A stretch of DNA of 64,000 nt from Paenisporosarcina quisquiliarum_A (lineage in GTDB: Bacteria; Bacillota; Bacilli; Bacillales_A; Planococcaceae): NCBI RefSeq assembly GCF_043641925.1, contig NZ_JBHZRU010000004.1:124001-188000 (forward strand). Direction: 5' to 3'. The position numbers and the translations under genes were made by a program. This document shows positions 8,469 through 16,704 of this stretch, in pieces; the stretch's first letter is position 1; each line of letters starts with the position of its first letter. The notes beneath the pieces were generated by a model. It saw only the letters and a program-made list of their open reading frames with translations. It had not been told where the DNA came from and did not search any database.

Positions 8469-8508
8469 AGAGAGCATAGTCTTTGACTTTTGAAGACGGC
8501 TCTTTTAT
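8469..8508 (+). terminator. Intrinsic terminator after the DsbA-like gene
   Basis: AGAGCATAGTCTT pairs with AAGACGGCTCT, with a small internal mismatch, followed by TTTTATT. Confidence 0.65.
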
Positions 8509-8522
8509 TATATTCATATACC

Positions 8523-8555
8523 TTGAATTGAAGATATTTTAAATCAAGATAAAAT
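8523..8555. promoter_or_regulatory. 25-bp operator-like inverted repeat upstream of azoR (shared with yceI)
   Basis: TTGAATT and AATCAA ends enclose TTTTA in a 25-bp imperfect inverted repeat at 8523-8547. It is followed by GATAAAAT (8548-8555), which may hold the -10. It matches 15163-15187 at 19 of 25 positions, and the following eight bases are identical. Binding by the YodB-like regulator encoded at 15304 is inferred. Confidence 0.6.
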
Positions 8556-8580
8556 TTAAAGCATTAGAGGAGTTATATAA

Positions 8581-9216
8581 ATGAACATTTTAGTCGTAAA
8601 AGCAAATAATCGTCCTTCTACAGAAGGCATTTCAAGTAAAATGCATGAAGTCTTTATGAATGAATTAACGAAGGGCAAAGATTTGAATATCCAAACATTT
8701 GATGTGTTTGAAGAAGATATGCCTTACTTCGGTCAAGACTTCTTTAACGCAATGGGCAAATCAGCTCAAGCTGAGCCATTAAACGACATCGAGCAACGTA
8801 TTTTAACTGCTGCTAACAAAGCAATGGATGCTTTTATGGATGCAGACGTTGTCGTGTTTGCCTTTCCGTTATGGAATAAAACAATTCCAGCACCATTACA
8901 AACATTTATCGATTACATTTATAGAGCAGGTGTTACGTTCGCATACAGTGAAAACGGGCCAGTTGGTTTAGTTCCTGATAAAAAAGTAATCATTTTAAAT
9001 GCACGCGGAGGCGTTTACTCAACACCAGAAATGGCACCAATGGAAATGAGCGTAAACTATGTACGTCTGATTATGAATTTCTTCGGCATCACGGACATTG
9101 AAGAAGTAATCATCGAAGGACACAACCAATTCCCAGATCGTGCACAACAAATCATTGCAGACGGAATGGAAGACGTGAAAACTGTCGCATCTCGTTTAGC
9201 TACAGTAACAGTCTAA
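8581..9216 (+). CDS. azoR: FMN-dependent NADH-azoreductase
   Basis: A flavodoxin-fold quinone and azo-dye reductase of 211 residues that carries out two-electron reduction with NADH and so limits quinone redox cycling. Visible family features are the N-terminal strand MNILVVKANNRPSTEGISSK for FMN phosphate binding, VVFAFPLWNKTIPAPLQTFIDYI around the flavin, and ARGGVYS. In B. subtilis the paralogues are repressed by YodB or MhqR. The operator-like repeat just upstream, shared with yceI and the YodB-like gene, fits that control. A bidirectional terminator lies 50 bp after the stop. Confidence 0.93.
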   Translation: MNILVVKANNRPSTEGISSKMHEVFMNELTKGKDLNIQTFDVFEEDMPYFGQDFFNAMGKSAQAEPLNDIEQRILTAANKAMDAFMDADVVVFAFPLWNKTIPAPLQTFIDYIYRAGVTFAYSENGPVGLVPDKKVIILNARGGVYSTPEMAPMEMSVNYVRLIMNFFGITDIEEVIIEGHNQFPDRAQQIIADGMEDVKTVASRLATVTV

Positions 9217-9267
9217 AAGGAATAAAAGAATTAAGCTCAGTCGTTTCTTACACGTATTAAACGATAT

Positions 9268-9306
9268 AAAAAAGAGGAGTGGACACAATGTCCATTCCTC
9301 TTTTTG
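9268..9306. terminator. Bidirectional terminator between azoR and the DUF2500 gene
   Basis: AAAAAAGAGGAGTGGACA pairs with TGTCCATTCCTCTTTTT, with a perfect stem apart from one G-T pair. Confidence 0.9.
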
Positions 9307-9311
9307 CCGTT

Positions 9312-9683
9312 CTATACCGTTTTGTCTCGTTCAAAGCCTTTATAGCGTGACCCTTGGAATGTCAAAATCCCTAAGTCTTGTTCTGCCAACATACCAAATT
9401 CCGAACCATTTACTCGAAGTTCGATACGATCTCCACTTTGTACTTCAAAAGTTACGTAATAAGAAGTGCTGGCAGCAGAATTCCCATGACCGCCAGAAGT
9501 TCGCGTACGTTTCGTTATAACTTCCGCAGGGACACTAAGAATTGGAGATTTATTATTCGAGCTCCATTCACTAATACCTTTAACGAAAATAAAAATAAAA
9601 ACACCAATTATAAGGACGGGGATAATAACGAACATCGCTCCAAATAAATCAAAACCACCCGAAGAATATGGATCCATCGACAA
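9312..9683 (-). CDS. DUF2500 membrane-anchored protein
   Basis: A small protein of about 123 residues. An N-terminal membrane helix (FGAMFVIIPVLIIGVFIFIF) is followed by a beta-rich domain with VPAEVITKRTRTSGGHGN and YYVTFEVQSGDRIELRV, the DUF2500 pattern. The function is unknown, with the C-terminal domain probably outside the membrane or at its surface. AAGGAG best serves TTG 9683 (8-bp spacing). A GTG at 9692 overlaps the ribosome site and an ATG at 9677 is 14 bp away, so the start is uncertain by a few residues. Confidence 0.8.
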   Translation of the reverse strand: MSMDPYSSGGFDLFGAMFVIIPVLIIGVFIFIFVKGISEWSSNNKSPILSVPAEVITKRTRTSGGHGNSAASTSYYVTFEVQSGDRIELRVNGSEFGMLAEQDLGILTFQGSRYKGFERDKTV

Positions 9684-9818
9684 ATTAAACACTCCTTAAA
9701 ATAGTAAGCTACTATATTGTACGAATCATTACTAGAATAGTTTCAAGCGAGAAAAGGAGGCGACCTAACTGTGTAGATAGCTATTATCCTTAGGAGTTTC
9801 TACACATTGCCACTCTTC

Positions 9819-11546
9819 CTACGACAACCCTTGACCTAGCGCAAACTCTTTATATAATGTATGTGAATCGAATAATTCACTATGCGTTCCTCTACCCGTA
9901 ATCTCTCCGCCCTCTAACACCAAGATTTGGTCTGCATGAAGGACAGTTGCTAAACGATGGGCGATCACTAATGTAGTGCGACCCTTCATTAATACTTGGA
10001 GTGCTTCTTGAACTAAAATTTCTGAACCGCTGTCTAAATTAGAGGTTGCTTCGTCTAACAGTAAAATTTGTGGATTGTATAACAATGCTCGGGTAATCGC
10101 AATTCGCTGACGTTGACCACCGGATAGTTTCATGCCTCGTTCACCAACTAAGGTTTCCACACCTTGAGGTAACTTCTCGATAAACTCCCACGCATTGGCG
10201 GCAATCGCGGCTTCCTTCAACTGCTCGTCAGAAGGCTTTGCATCTAAGCCATAGGTCATATTGTCAAAGAGTGAACCGTTCATTAGTGGACTTTCTTGCG
10301 ACACGTATCCAAGTCGTCCACGCCAATCACCAAGCGGAAATTCATCTATTGGAACATCTCCAATGTAAATCTTTCCGCTGTCGGGTTCATAAAAACGTTC
10401 GAGTAAAGAGAAAATGGTGGTTTTACCCCCACCACTTGGTCCAACAAATGCGGTGACTGTTCCAGGTGTGGTTTCAAAAGATACATCATTCAGGATTTTT
10501 TTGTCTTCATTATAAGAAAAACTAACGTTGTCGAATCGTAGTTTATCTTCACTTTGTTTAGGAGATCCTGAGATGGTTTCATGATCAAGCTCCAGCATGA
10601 ACTGAATGCGTTCTGTCGCCCCAACCGCTTTTTGATAGGCAGTAAAGAAGGACGCCATTTGTGCAAAGGGCACCACGATTTGGAATAAATAAAAGATAAT
10701 CGCAACGAGAGAACCTGCTGATAACTCGCCCTTAGATACTTGCATACCTCCATAACCTAGGATGAGCACAAGAATACCCATCATTAATAAAGTCATCAAA
10801 GGTGAAATAATCGATTGAATGCGTGCTTCTTTCAGTCCGAATTGGAATAGCTCACCAATCGCACGGTCACCTTTTACACTCTCTGTTTCTTCTGCACGAT
10901 AGGATTTCACAAGACGAATATCTGACAAAACACGTCCAAGTAAACCAGAAAACTTGGCCATTTCTTCTTGCGTACCTTTTGCCACTTTATGCATTTTACG
11001 CCCGAGCGGAATAATAATAGCCATGGAAATAGGCACACTTACTAACATAATCATGGTCATTTTCCAGTCAATGAAAAACAGGATGATAACAGAACCAACA
11101 ACAGAGATAATGCCTGATACAAAAGTGACTAAATGACCTGTGATTAGCTGCTTAAGTATAGATGTATCTTGTGTAATGCGGCTCATTGTTTCGCCAGTTT
11201 CATTGGCATCATAAAAAGGAATTGGTAAACGTAAAACTTTTCTCCACAACTTTCTCCGTAAATCAGCCACAATCGTTTCACCGATAAATGTTAGTAAATA
11301 ATAGGAAACTCCTCCAGCTACAGCTTGAAGTAGAAAAACGCCTAATAATAATAAGATTAATTTCCAATCAATGCTGGAAGTTGTTAAAGTATCAACTAAA
11401 TTTTTTGTAACTAAAGGAACGACTAAACCCGTTATTGTTTCTGCTAGAGCGAGCAAGATGGCGAAGATGGTAACGCCAATAGGCCATTTTAAGGATTTCA
11501 TTAATTGGAAAAAAGGTTTTGTCGATTTTTCACTTTTATTTTCCAT
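9819..11546 (-). CDS. ABC exporter half-transporter, BmrA/MsbA type
   Basis: A 575-residue half-transporter with six membrane helices fused to an ATPase, expected to work as a homodimer exporting drugs or lipids. The membrane part spans about 1-310. The ATPase has Walker A FVGPSGGGKTTIFSL, signature LSGGQRQRIAI, Walker B ILLLDEATSNLD and IAHRLATV. The closest known relative is probably B. subtilis BmrA. ATG 11546 has AAAGGAG at good spacing. It is divergent from the GGDEF-EAL gene, with a short palindrome between them. Confidence 0.92.
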   Translation of the reverse strand: MENKSEKSTKPFFQLMKSLKWPIGVTIFAILLALAETITGLVVPLVTKNLVDTLTTSSIDWKLILLLLGVFLLQAVAGGVSYYLLTFIGETIVADLRRKLWRKVLRLPIPFYDANETGETMSRITQDTSILKQLITGHLVTFVSGIISVVGSVIILFFIDWKMTMIMLVSVPISMAIIIPLGRKMHKVAKGTQEEMAKFSGLLGRVLSDIRLVKSYRAEETESVKGDRAIGELFQFGLKEARIQSIISPLMTLLMMGILVLILGYGGMQVSKGELSAGSLVAIIFYLFQIVVPFAQMASFFTAYQKAVGATERIQFMLELDHETISGSPKQSEDKLRFDNVSFSYNEDKKILNDVSFETTPGTVTAFVGPSGGGKTTIFSLLERFYEPDSGKIYIGDVPIDEFPLGDWRGRLGYVSQESPLMNGSLFDNMTYGLDAKPSDEQLKEAAIAANAWEFIEKLPQGVETLVGERGMKLSGGQRQRIAITRALLYNPQILLLDEATSNLDSGSEILVQEALQVLMKGRTTLVIAHRLATVLHADQILVLEGGEITGRGTHSELFDSHTLYKEFALGQGLS

Positions 11547-11632
11547 CAAAATACTCCTTTCGTATCATCTATTGGCATAGAATTGTCTTAAACTGATATA
11601 AATATATCATAAAACACATTGACTATTTTCTG

Positions 11633-11649
11633 ACATTGTTCGACAATGT
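11633..11649. promoter_or_regulatory. Palindrome in the ABC exporter / GGDEF-EAL intergenic region
   Basis: ACATTGT-TCG-ACAATGT is a perfect 7+3+7 inverted repeat. It lies between the two divergent starts and just after a TTGACT hexamer, so it could be an operator. No regulator gene is adjacent. Confidence 0.45.
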
Positions 11650-11736
11650 ATATGTATGGAAGGATAAATTTAAATGGTATTTAATTACATTTAATGATAC
11701 ATATACAAAAAGAGACGAACGTTAGGGTGTGACGAA

Positions 11737-13902
11737 GTGTCAAAAAGGCAAATACAAGCTTATGTATTACTTTCATTAATTCTTCTGACAGTCGTTGCAT
11801 TAACCATAATTAATTATCAAGATACGAAACAATATGTGATTGAAACTGTAGATAATGAAACGAATGAATTGTTAAAGAACTTTACAGACGAAACGAACAA
11901 ATTTTCGAATGAACGAGTTGCAGAATTAGAACTTATCGCCAATTATTTAGTGTTATTAGATGGTACTGATGAAGAAATCATAGCATTCTTGGCAGATCAA
12001 CGAGACAAGATGCCCTTTTTCACATCTTTAGGCTTCATTAACCCAGAAGGTGAAACGTTAGCTGGTGATGGATCACGTTTTAAAGTGAATCAGATTGAAT
12101 CATTTGAACGCGCTTTGCAAGGTGAAGTGGTGTTTAGTGATTTATTTCCCCTTTACCAAGATCCAGATCAAATAGTAACGGCCATTCGACTCCCAGTTAA
12201 AAAGGGTGATGAAGTAATTGGCGTTCTGTCTGGTGTCGTGAATATGGGAAATATTCTAGGTTCCGTGGCGAAAGAGTCAAGTCTTCCAGGCAGTCTGTAT
12301 TTATTTAAAGAAGAACAACTAGTTTTTTCGACGACAGATGAGCCATTTGATAATCGATTCAATTATGCAGCAGATATTAAAGAACAAATGAAAGTAAAAG
12401 AGAGTGGTTCGATTTTAGTTGAGGAAGATTCGGCGCATTTTGTCATGTTCCAACGTGCAGGAGCTGATTGGACAGTGCTCGTCGATTCCTATACAAATGC
12501 TCTAGATAATCGGATTTCAACGATTTTTTGGCGCAATACATTAGTTGTTGCTGTGACATTCTTGATATTATGCGGAATCTTATTTTACATACGAAGAAAC
12601 GAAGTACGTGAAGACAATTTGTTGAAACGTGATTTATTAACGAACTTACCAAACCGTGTCGTACTTGAAGAAAAATTGAAAAGAGACTTGGATCCAACAA
12701 ACTTTAAGAATTTCACTTTATTTTTTGTGAATCTAGACCGTTTTAAAGAAATAAACGAGCGGAATGGCTATCAAATTGGTGACAGAGTACTCTTTGAAGT
12801 AAGTAATAAAATTCAAGAGTTTGCTAATCGTAATGATTTGTATCGAGTTGGTGGAGATGAATTCGTATTACTGGTTTCTACACAAGATGAAGAAGAATTA
12901 AAAACAATGACAACTGCTTTAGTGAAGTTAATGGGAGAACCTCTTGAGCTTTCAACGTTTGAAAGCATATGGATGACGTTAAGTCTTGGGATACGAAAAT
13001 CCGAATTAGGTGATTGGCCTGACTTAATGATGCAAGATGCAACATTTGCTGTACAAGAAGCCAAGAAGCTAGGTGGAAATCGTGCAGTCTTCTTCTCTCA
13101 AGAATTAGCAAATCAGAATGAACGTGCAAGATTAATAGCAAATAATGTTGTCCATGCACTCCATAATAATGAATACTACATGGTTTACCAACCGGTATAT
13201 GAATTATCAACGCAAAAAATCAAGAGCTTTGAGGCTTTACTTCGATGGGAGTCGCCATTAATTGGAGCCGTTTCACCCATTGAATTTATTCCATTACTTG
13301 AAGATAATGATTTAATTGTTCCAGTGGGTCGTTGGATTATAAGACAAGTGGCACTGCAAGTAAAACAGTGGGAAAATGAGTTACATGATGGTTTCCACGT
13401 AGCAATTAATATTTCAGTCAAACAAATGATGCATCCCGATTTCATGAATGACATGAAGTCGATTATTCAAGAAGTTGGTATTTCACCTAGTAGTTTAATG
13501 TTCGAGATTACGGAGACGGTCGCTGTACAAAACAGTGAATTAGCATCTGTATTATTGACGGAGCTAAACGAATACGGTGTTCAAACTGCATTAGATGATT
13601 TTGGAACGGGTTACTCATCTTTGTCGATTTTAAAACTTTTACCAATACAACATGTTAAAGTGGATCGTTCATTCTTGATGACTATGGAAAATGAAGGCGA
13701 AAAGTCACAAATTATTTTACAAGGAATTTTGGATATCGCTAAAAACTTAGGCATGACCACGGTAATGGAAGGTGTCGAAACAGAAGAGCAATTGTTTTTA
13801 TTAAAAGAAATGGGTGCTCATAAAATTCAAGGATTCCTTATCAGCCGTCCGATGGTAGCTGAACTTGCCATCAAACTGATTGATCAAAAATGGACATACT
13901 AA
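11737..13902 (+). CDS. Membrane-bound GGDEF-EAL protein (c-di-GMP turnover)
   Basis: A 721-residue signalling protein. Two membrane helices (about 8-24 and 265-285) enclose an extracytoplasmic Cache-like sensor. A GGDEF domain follows with LTNLPNRVVLEEKL and the intact motif YRVGGDEFVLL. The EAL domain has FEALLRW, NISVKQ, EITET, DDFGTGYSSL, VKVDRSF, EGVET and QGF, which is all the catalytic residues. Both cyclase and phosphodiesterase activity are possible, and the balance cannot be read from sequence. The start is GTG 11737 with a weak ribosome site. The gene is monocistronic. Confidence 0.93.
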   Translation: MSKRQIQAYVLLSLILLTVVALTIINYQDTKQYVIETVDNETNELLKNFTDETNKFSNERVAELELIANYLVLLDGTDEEIIAFLADQRDKMPFFTSLGFINPEGETLAGDGSRFKVNQIESFERALQGEVVFSDLFPLYQDPDQIVTAIRLPVKKGDEVIGVLSGVVNMGNILGSVAKESSLPGSLYLFKEEQLVFSTTDEPFDNRFNYAADIKEQMKVKESGSILVEEDSAHFVMFQRAGADWTVLVDSYTNALDNRISTIFWRNTLVVAVTFLILCGILFYIRRNEVREDNLLKRDLLTNLPNRVVLEEKLKRDLDPTNFKNFTLFFVNLDRFKEINERNGYQIGDRVLFEVSNKIQEFANRNDLYRVGGDEFVLLVSTQDEEELKTMTTALVKLMGEPLELSTFESIWMTLSLGIRKSELGDWPDLMMQDATFAVQEAKKLGGNRAVFFSQELANQNERARLIANNVVHALHNNEYYMVYQPVYELSTQKIKSFEALLRWESPLIGAVSPIEFIPLLEDNDLIVPVGRWIIRQVALQVKQWENELHDGFHVAINISVKQMMHPDFMNDMKSIIQEVGISPSSLMFEITETVAVQNSELASVLLTELNEYGVQTALDDFGTGYSSLSILKLLPIQHVKVDRSFLMTMENEGEKSQIILQGILDIAKNLGMTTVMEGVETEEQLFLLKEMGAHKIQGFLISRPMVAELAIKLIDQKWTY

Positions 13903-13942
13903 AAAATGCAATTCCTTCATTGAGAGGGAATTGCATTTTTTT
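13901..13942 (+). terminator. Intrinsic terminator of the GGDEF-EAL gene
   Basis: AAAAAATGCAATTCC pairs with GGAATTGCATTTTTT; it begins right at the TAA stop. Confidence 0.9.
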
Positions 13943-14000
13943 GATTAGGTGATACCTGAGTAAAATTCAAGTTCTTAACTTTTATACTCGATCAAAAAAA

Positions 14001-14171
14001 GTTGATTGGCTATTTTTTTCGCTTTCCGCGGAAGAAATGCCAGCCTCCTTGTCTGTTAAAAACCTATGCTCCTGCGGTTACTCGTCGCAAACGAATTGTG
14101 CACAATTCGTTGACTGTGGGGTCTAGCTTGTTTCTTTATTCCGCAGGAGTCTTCAGAAATTGCCGATCAAC
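14001..14171 (+). repeat. Palindromic intergenic repeat, family A, copy 2
   Basis: Closely matches 3233-3397 over its length. The ends GTTGATTGGC and GCCGATCAAC form an inverted repeat with one mismatch. It contains a perfect 20-bp palindrome, ACGAATTGTG-CACAATTCGT, in the middle. A family B-like block follows 99 bp later, as in the other two A copies. Confidence 0.8.
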
Positions 14172-14270
14172 TTCTAATAGATATCAAAACAAGTTCACTT
14201 CAACAATCTTCAATTTCATATTTCATATCTCAATAATAAAAATGTTTGATTGACAATTATCCTGTTTTAA

Positions 14271-14487
14271 GTGGATATCGTTGATTGCAGCGGAAGGCGG
14301 CGTAAAACACCTGCTCCTGCATCGCTGCGCTAGCTTCGTCGCAAAGATTAGCACCAAATCCATTGGTCCTAATCTTTCCAGTGGGAACAGCACGAGCTGA
14401 AAACCCCGGAGGAACGAAGTGACGAGGAGATTGAAGCCGTGCCCACGGAAAGCATCCGCAAGGAGCGAAAATCAACCTTGTAGGGAT
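14271..14487 (+). repeat. Palindromic intergenic repeat, family B variant, copy 2
   Basis: Starts GATTGCAGCGGAAGGCGGCG and ends CCGTGCCCACGGAAAGCATC-CGCAAGGAGCG. It has an internal hairpin AAAGATTAG / CTAATCTTT and the TTCGTCGCAAA motif shared with family A. It is a diverged, longer B-type element. An 87-codon frame on the minus strand runs through it but follows the repeat and is not a credible gene. Confidence 0.65.
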
Positions 14488-14507
14488 TAATTTTTTTTTA
14501 AAAAAAG

Positions 14508-14555
14508 TCAAAGACATCACCTGATTCCGAATAGGAATTAGATGATATCTTTTTT
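14508..14555. terminator. Terminator downstream of yceI
   Basis: On the minus strand AGATATCATCTAATTCC pairs imperfectly with GGAATCAGGTGATGTCT, followed by TTGACTTTTTTT. Confidence 0.6.
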
Positions 14556-14561
14556 CATAAA

Positions 14562-15089
14562 CTATTCAGCTGGGTTTGCTTGAATTTCTAGAGAAAGTTT
14601 TACGTCTTCTCCTACTAATACACCACCAGTTTCAAGTGCTTGGTTCCAAGTTAAACCGAAATCTTTGCGGTTGATTTTTGTTTCAGCTGTAAAGCCGACA
14701 ACTTCTTGTCCCCAAGGATTTGTTCCTTTTCCTTCGTATTCAGCATCGAAAACAACAGGTTTAGTAACATCTTTAATTGTCATATCACCAGCGATATCGT
14801 ATTTGTCATCGCCTTTTTTCGTAATGTTGTTTGCTACGAATTTAATTTCTGGGTATGTCTCAGCATCAAAGAAATCAGCTGAACGTAAGTGGTTATCGCG
14901 ATCTGCGCTATTCGTGTTAATACTAGGTACTTTAATGTTGAATTGGATATTTGCGCCTGTTAAGTCTGTTTCGTTTGCTTCAACATGAGCATCAAATTCA
15001 CCGAAATTTCCTCGAACTTTTGACACCATCATATGTTTTACTGAAAAACCTAAAGTTGAGTGAGCTGCGTCTACGTTCCATTTTTTCAT
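14562..15089 (-). CDS. YceI family protein (cytoplasmic form)
   Basis: A lipocalin-like beta-barrel protein of about 175 residues that binds isoprenoid-type lipids in the family's solved members. Family signatures are WNVDAAHSTLGFSVKHMM, TDLTGANIQFNIKVPSINT, RDNHLRSADFFDAETYPEI and INRKDFGLTWNQ. There is no signal peptide, unlike the proteobacterial forms. Of several stacked ATGs, 15089 (or 15092) has the best spacing from GGAGG. It is divergent from a YodB-like regulator. A consensus promoter and an operator-like repeat lie upstream, pointing to quinone or electrophile control. The physiological role is unknown. Confidence 0.93.
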   Translation of the reverse strand: MKKWNVDAAHSTLGFSVKHMMVSKVRGNFGEFDAHVEANETDLTGANIQFNIKVPSINTNSADRDNHLRSADFFDAETYPEIKFVANNITKKGDDKYDIAGDMTIKDVTKPVVFDAEYEGKGTNPWGQEVVGFTAETKINRKDFGLTWNQALETGGVLVGEDVKLSLEIQANPAE

Positions 15090-15128
15090 CATAATCATCC
15101 TCCAAGGGGTTTTTTTATTTCTAAGTTA

Positions 15129-15157
15129 ACTATATATGCTAAATATCTCGATGTCAA
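15129..15157 (-). promoter_or_regulatory. Sigma-A type promoter of yceI
   Basis: On the minus strand a perfect -35 TTGACA (15152-15157), 17-bp spacer, and -10 TATAGT (15129-15134). Confidence 0.75.
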
Positions 15158-15162
15158 TATGT

Positions 15163-15195
15163 TTGAATTAAAATAGTTTTAATTCAAGATAAAAT
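15163..15195. promoter_or_regulatory. 25-bp perfect inverted repeat between yceI and the YodB-like gene
   Basis: TTGAATTAAAA - TAG - TTTTAATTCAA (15163-15187) is a perfect 11-bp arm repeat followed by GATAAAAT. The same element, imperfect, lies upstream of azoR at 8523. It sits directly upstream of the yceI -35 box. Confidence 0.65.
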
Positions 15196-15229
15196 AGTTT
15201 TAATAATTAAATGTTAATAGGTTATAAAT

Positions 15230-15279
15230 AGTAATGTAATTACTTATCGCGTTACATGTAGGTAGTTTTCCGTTATAAT
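15230..15279 (+). promoter_or_regulatory. Promoter and small palindrome upstream of the YodB-like regulator
   Basis: AGTAAT-GTA-ATTACT (15230-15244) is a perfect 15-bp palindrome of the size expected for a YodB/HxlR-family operator. It is followed by -35 TTACAT (15252-15257), 16-bp spacer, and -10 TATAAT (15274-15279). Confidence 0.5.
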
Positions 15280-15303
15280 GGATGCAATAAGAGGTGATGG
15301 AAT

Positions 15304-15612
15304 ATGAAAGAAACTACTTTGTGTCCACGCTTATCGAAGGCGATGGAGTTAATAGGGAAACGTTGGACGGGTTTGATTTTGTATCAATTGTTAGATGGTC
15401 CCCAGCGTTTTAATGAAATTGAGTCTGCTTTACCTGTTAGTGGTCGACTGCTTTCAGAACGTTTAAAAGAGCTAGAAAAAGAAGGAATCGTGGAACGACG
15501 TGTGTATACAGATGTTCCAGTTAAAGTAGAATACTCATTAACCGATAAGGGCAGAGGGCTTAAAGATGCAATTGCTGGAATCGAACAGTGGTCAAAAGTA
15601 TGGTTATCGTGA
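15304..15612 (+). CDS. HxlR-family regulator, YodB-like redox/quinone sensor
   Basis: A 102-residue winged-helix regulator. The conserved start TLCPRLSKAMELIGKRWTGLI carries a single N-terminal cysteine (Cys7), equivalent to the redox-active Cys6 of B. subtilis YodB. The HTH and wing follow (RFNEIESALP, LLSERLKELEKEGIVERR, VKVEYSLTDKG). YodB represses azoreductase and related genes, and quinones or diamide inactivate it through the cysteine. This gene is divergent from yceI, and an inverted repeat in the shared region recurs before azoR. YodB orthology is likely but not certain; CatR and HypR are relatives. Confidence 0.87.
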   Translation: MKETTLCPRLSKAMELIGKRWTGLILYQLLDGPQRFNEIESALPVSGRLLSERLKELEKEGIVERRVYTDVPVKVEYSLTDKGRGLKDAIAGIEQWSKVWLS

Positions 15613-15687
15613 TTTCCACTTGTCAAATCTGCGGTTAAAACGCATACTATACAATGGAAAGAGGTAACCGAAAGGATTTGGCTTTAC

Positions 15688-16614
15688 ATGACTAAACAAC
15701 GTTGGTATGAAGACTTAACAGCAACTTTAGCACATGACTGTGTCTTAATAGATGAACCACTAAACTTGCATACAATGACCAAAATGGGTGGTCTCGCAGA
15801 CCTTTATGTCACCCCATTATCCGAAGAAGAGACTATTTTTGTAGTTGCGTATGCACATCAAAATAATGTTCCTTTATTACTCCTTGGAAACGGATCGAAC
15901 ATGGTTGTTCGTGATGGTGGAGTACGTGGTATTGTATTAAATTTGCAAATGCTTAATCGTATAGAAATTAATGGAACAAGAGTCCTAGCAGAAGCAGGCG
16001 TTGATATTATTGATGTATCAAGAGCGGCGGCGAAAGAAAAGTTAACGGGTCTTGAGTTTGCTTGTGGAATTCCAGGTTCAATTGGCGGAGCAATGGCCAT
16101 GAATGCTGGAGCTTATGGTGGGGAAATAAAAGACATTATTTATCAAGCAACTGTTTTAACAAAAGAAGGAGTCAAACTCGTTCTTTCTAAAGAGGAACTT
16201 GAATTAGACTACCGCAAGAGTGTCATTACAAAACAAGGATATTATGTTTTATCTGCTGAATTTGATTTAGCTGAAGGTGAACAATTAGCAATTGATGCAA
16301 AAATCGCCGACTTAACACATTTAAGAGAATCGAAACAACCATTAGAATATCCTTCAGCAGGAAGTGTCTTCAAAAGACCTCCTGGTTATTTTGCAGGGAA
16401 GCTGATTCAAGATTGTGAATTGCAAGGTAAGGGCTTCGGTGGAGCAGAGGTATCGACAAAACATGCTGGGTTTATTGTGAATAAAAACAATGCCACTGCA
16501 ACGGATTATATACAAACGATTGAAATGGTTAAATCTAAGGTAAAAGATGTATTCGGAATTGACCTCGAACTAGAAGTGAAAATCGTTGGTGAAAATGTAG
16601 AAGAAAAGCCTTGA
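15688..16614 (+). CDS. murB: UDP-N-acetylenolpyruvoylglucosamine reductase
   Basis: FAD enzyme that uses NADPH to make UDP-N-acetylmuramate, the second committed step of peptidoglycan synthesis. It has 308 residues. Family motifs are NLHTMTKMGGLAD, LLLGNGSNMVVRDGG (FAD pyrophosphate), EFACGIPGSIGGAMAMNAGAYGGE, and the catalytic serine region YPSAGSVFKRPPGYFAGKLI. GAEVSTKHAGFIVN near the C terminus fits the type II (short) MurB of Gram-positives. ATG 15688 was taken as start. The TGA stop lies inside its terminator. Confidence 0.97.
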   Translation: MTKQRWYEDLTATLAHDCVLIDEPLNLHTMTKMGGLADLYVTPLSEEETIFVVAYAHQNNVPLLLLGNGSNMVVRDGGVRGIVLNLQMLNRIEINGTRVLAEAGVDIIDVSRAAAKEKLTGLEFACGIPGSIGGAMAMNAGAYGGEIKDIIYQATVLTKEGVKLVLSKEELELDYRKSVITKQGYYVLSAEFDLAEGEQLAIDAKIADLTHLRESKQPLEYPSAGSVFKRPPGYFAGKLIQDCELQGKGFGGAEVSTKHAGFIVNKNNATATDYIQTIEMVKSKVKDVFGIDLELEVKIVGENVEEKP

Positions 16615-16639
16615 ATTCTTTTGAATTCAAGGCTTTTTT
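16603..16639 (+). terminator. Intrinsic terminator overlapping the murB stop
   Basis: AAAGCCTTGAATTC pairs with GAATTCAAGGCTTTTTT; the stem includes the stop codon. Confidence 0.88.
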
Positions 16640-16704
16640 GTGCTAAATTCACCCTTCTTCCTGTACAATATAGATAACATCACAGGTTATGCAAGGAGGG
16701 ACTA

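Noticed and set aside
14257..14520. 87-codon minus-strand frame
   Set aside because: Lies wholly in the family B variant repeat and the adjoining terminator region.
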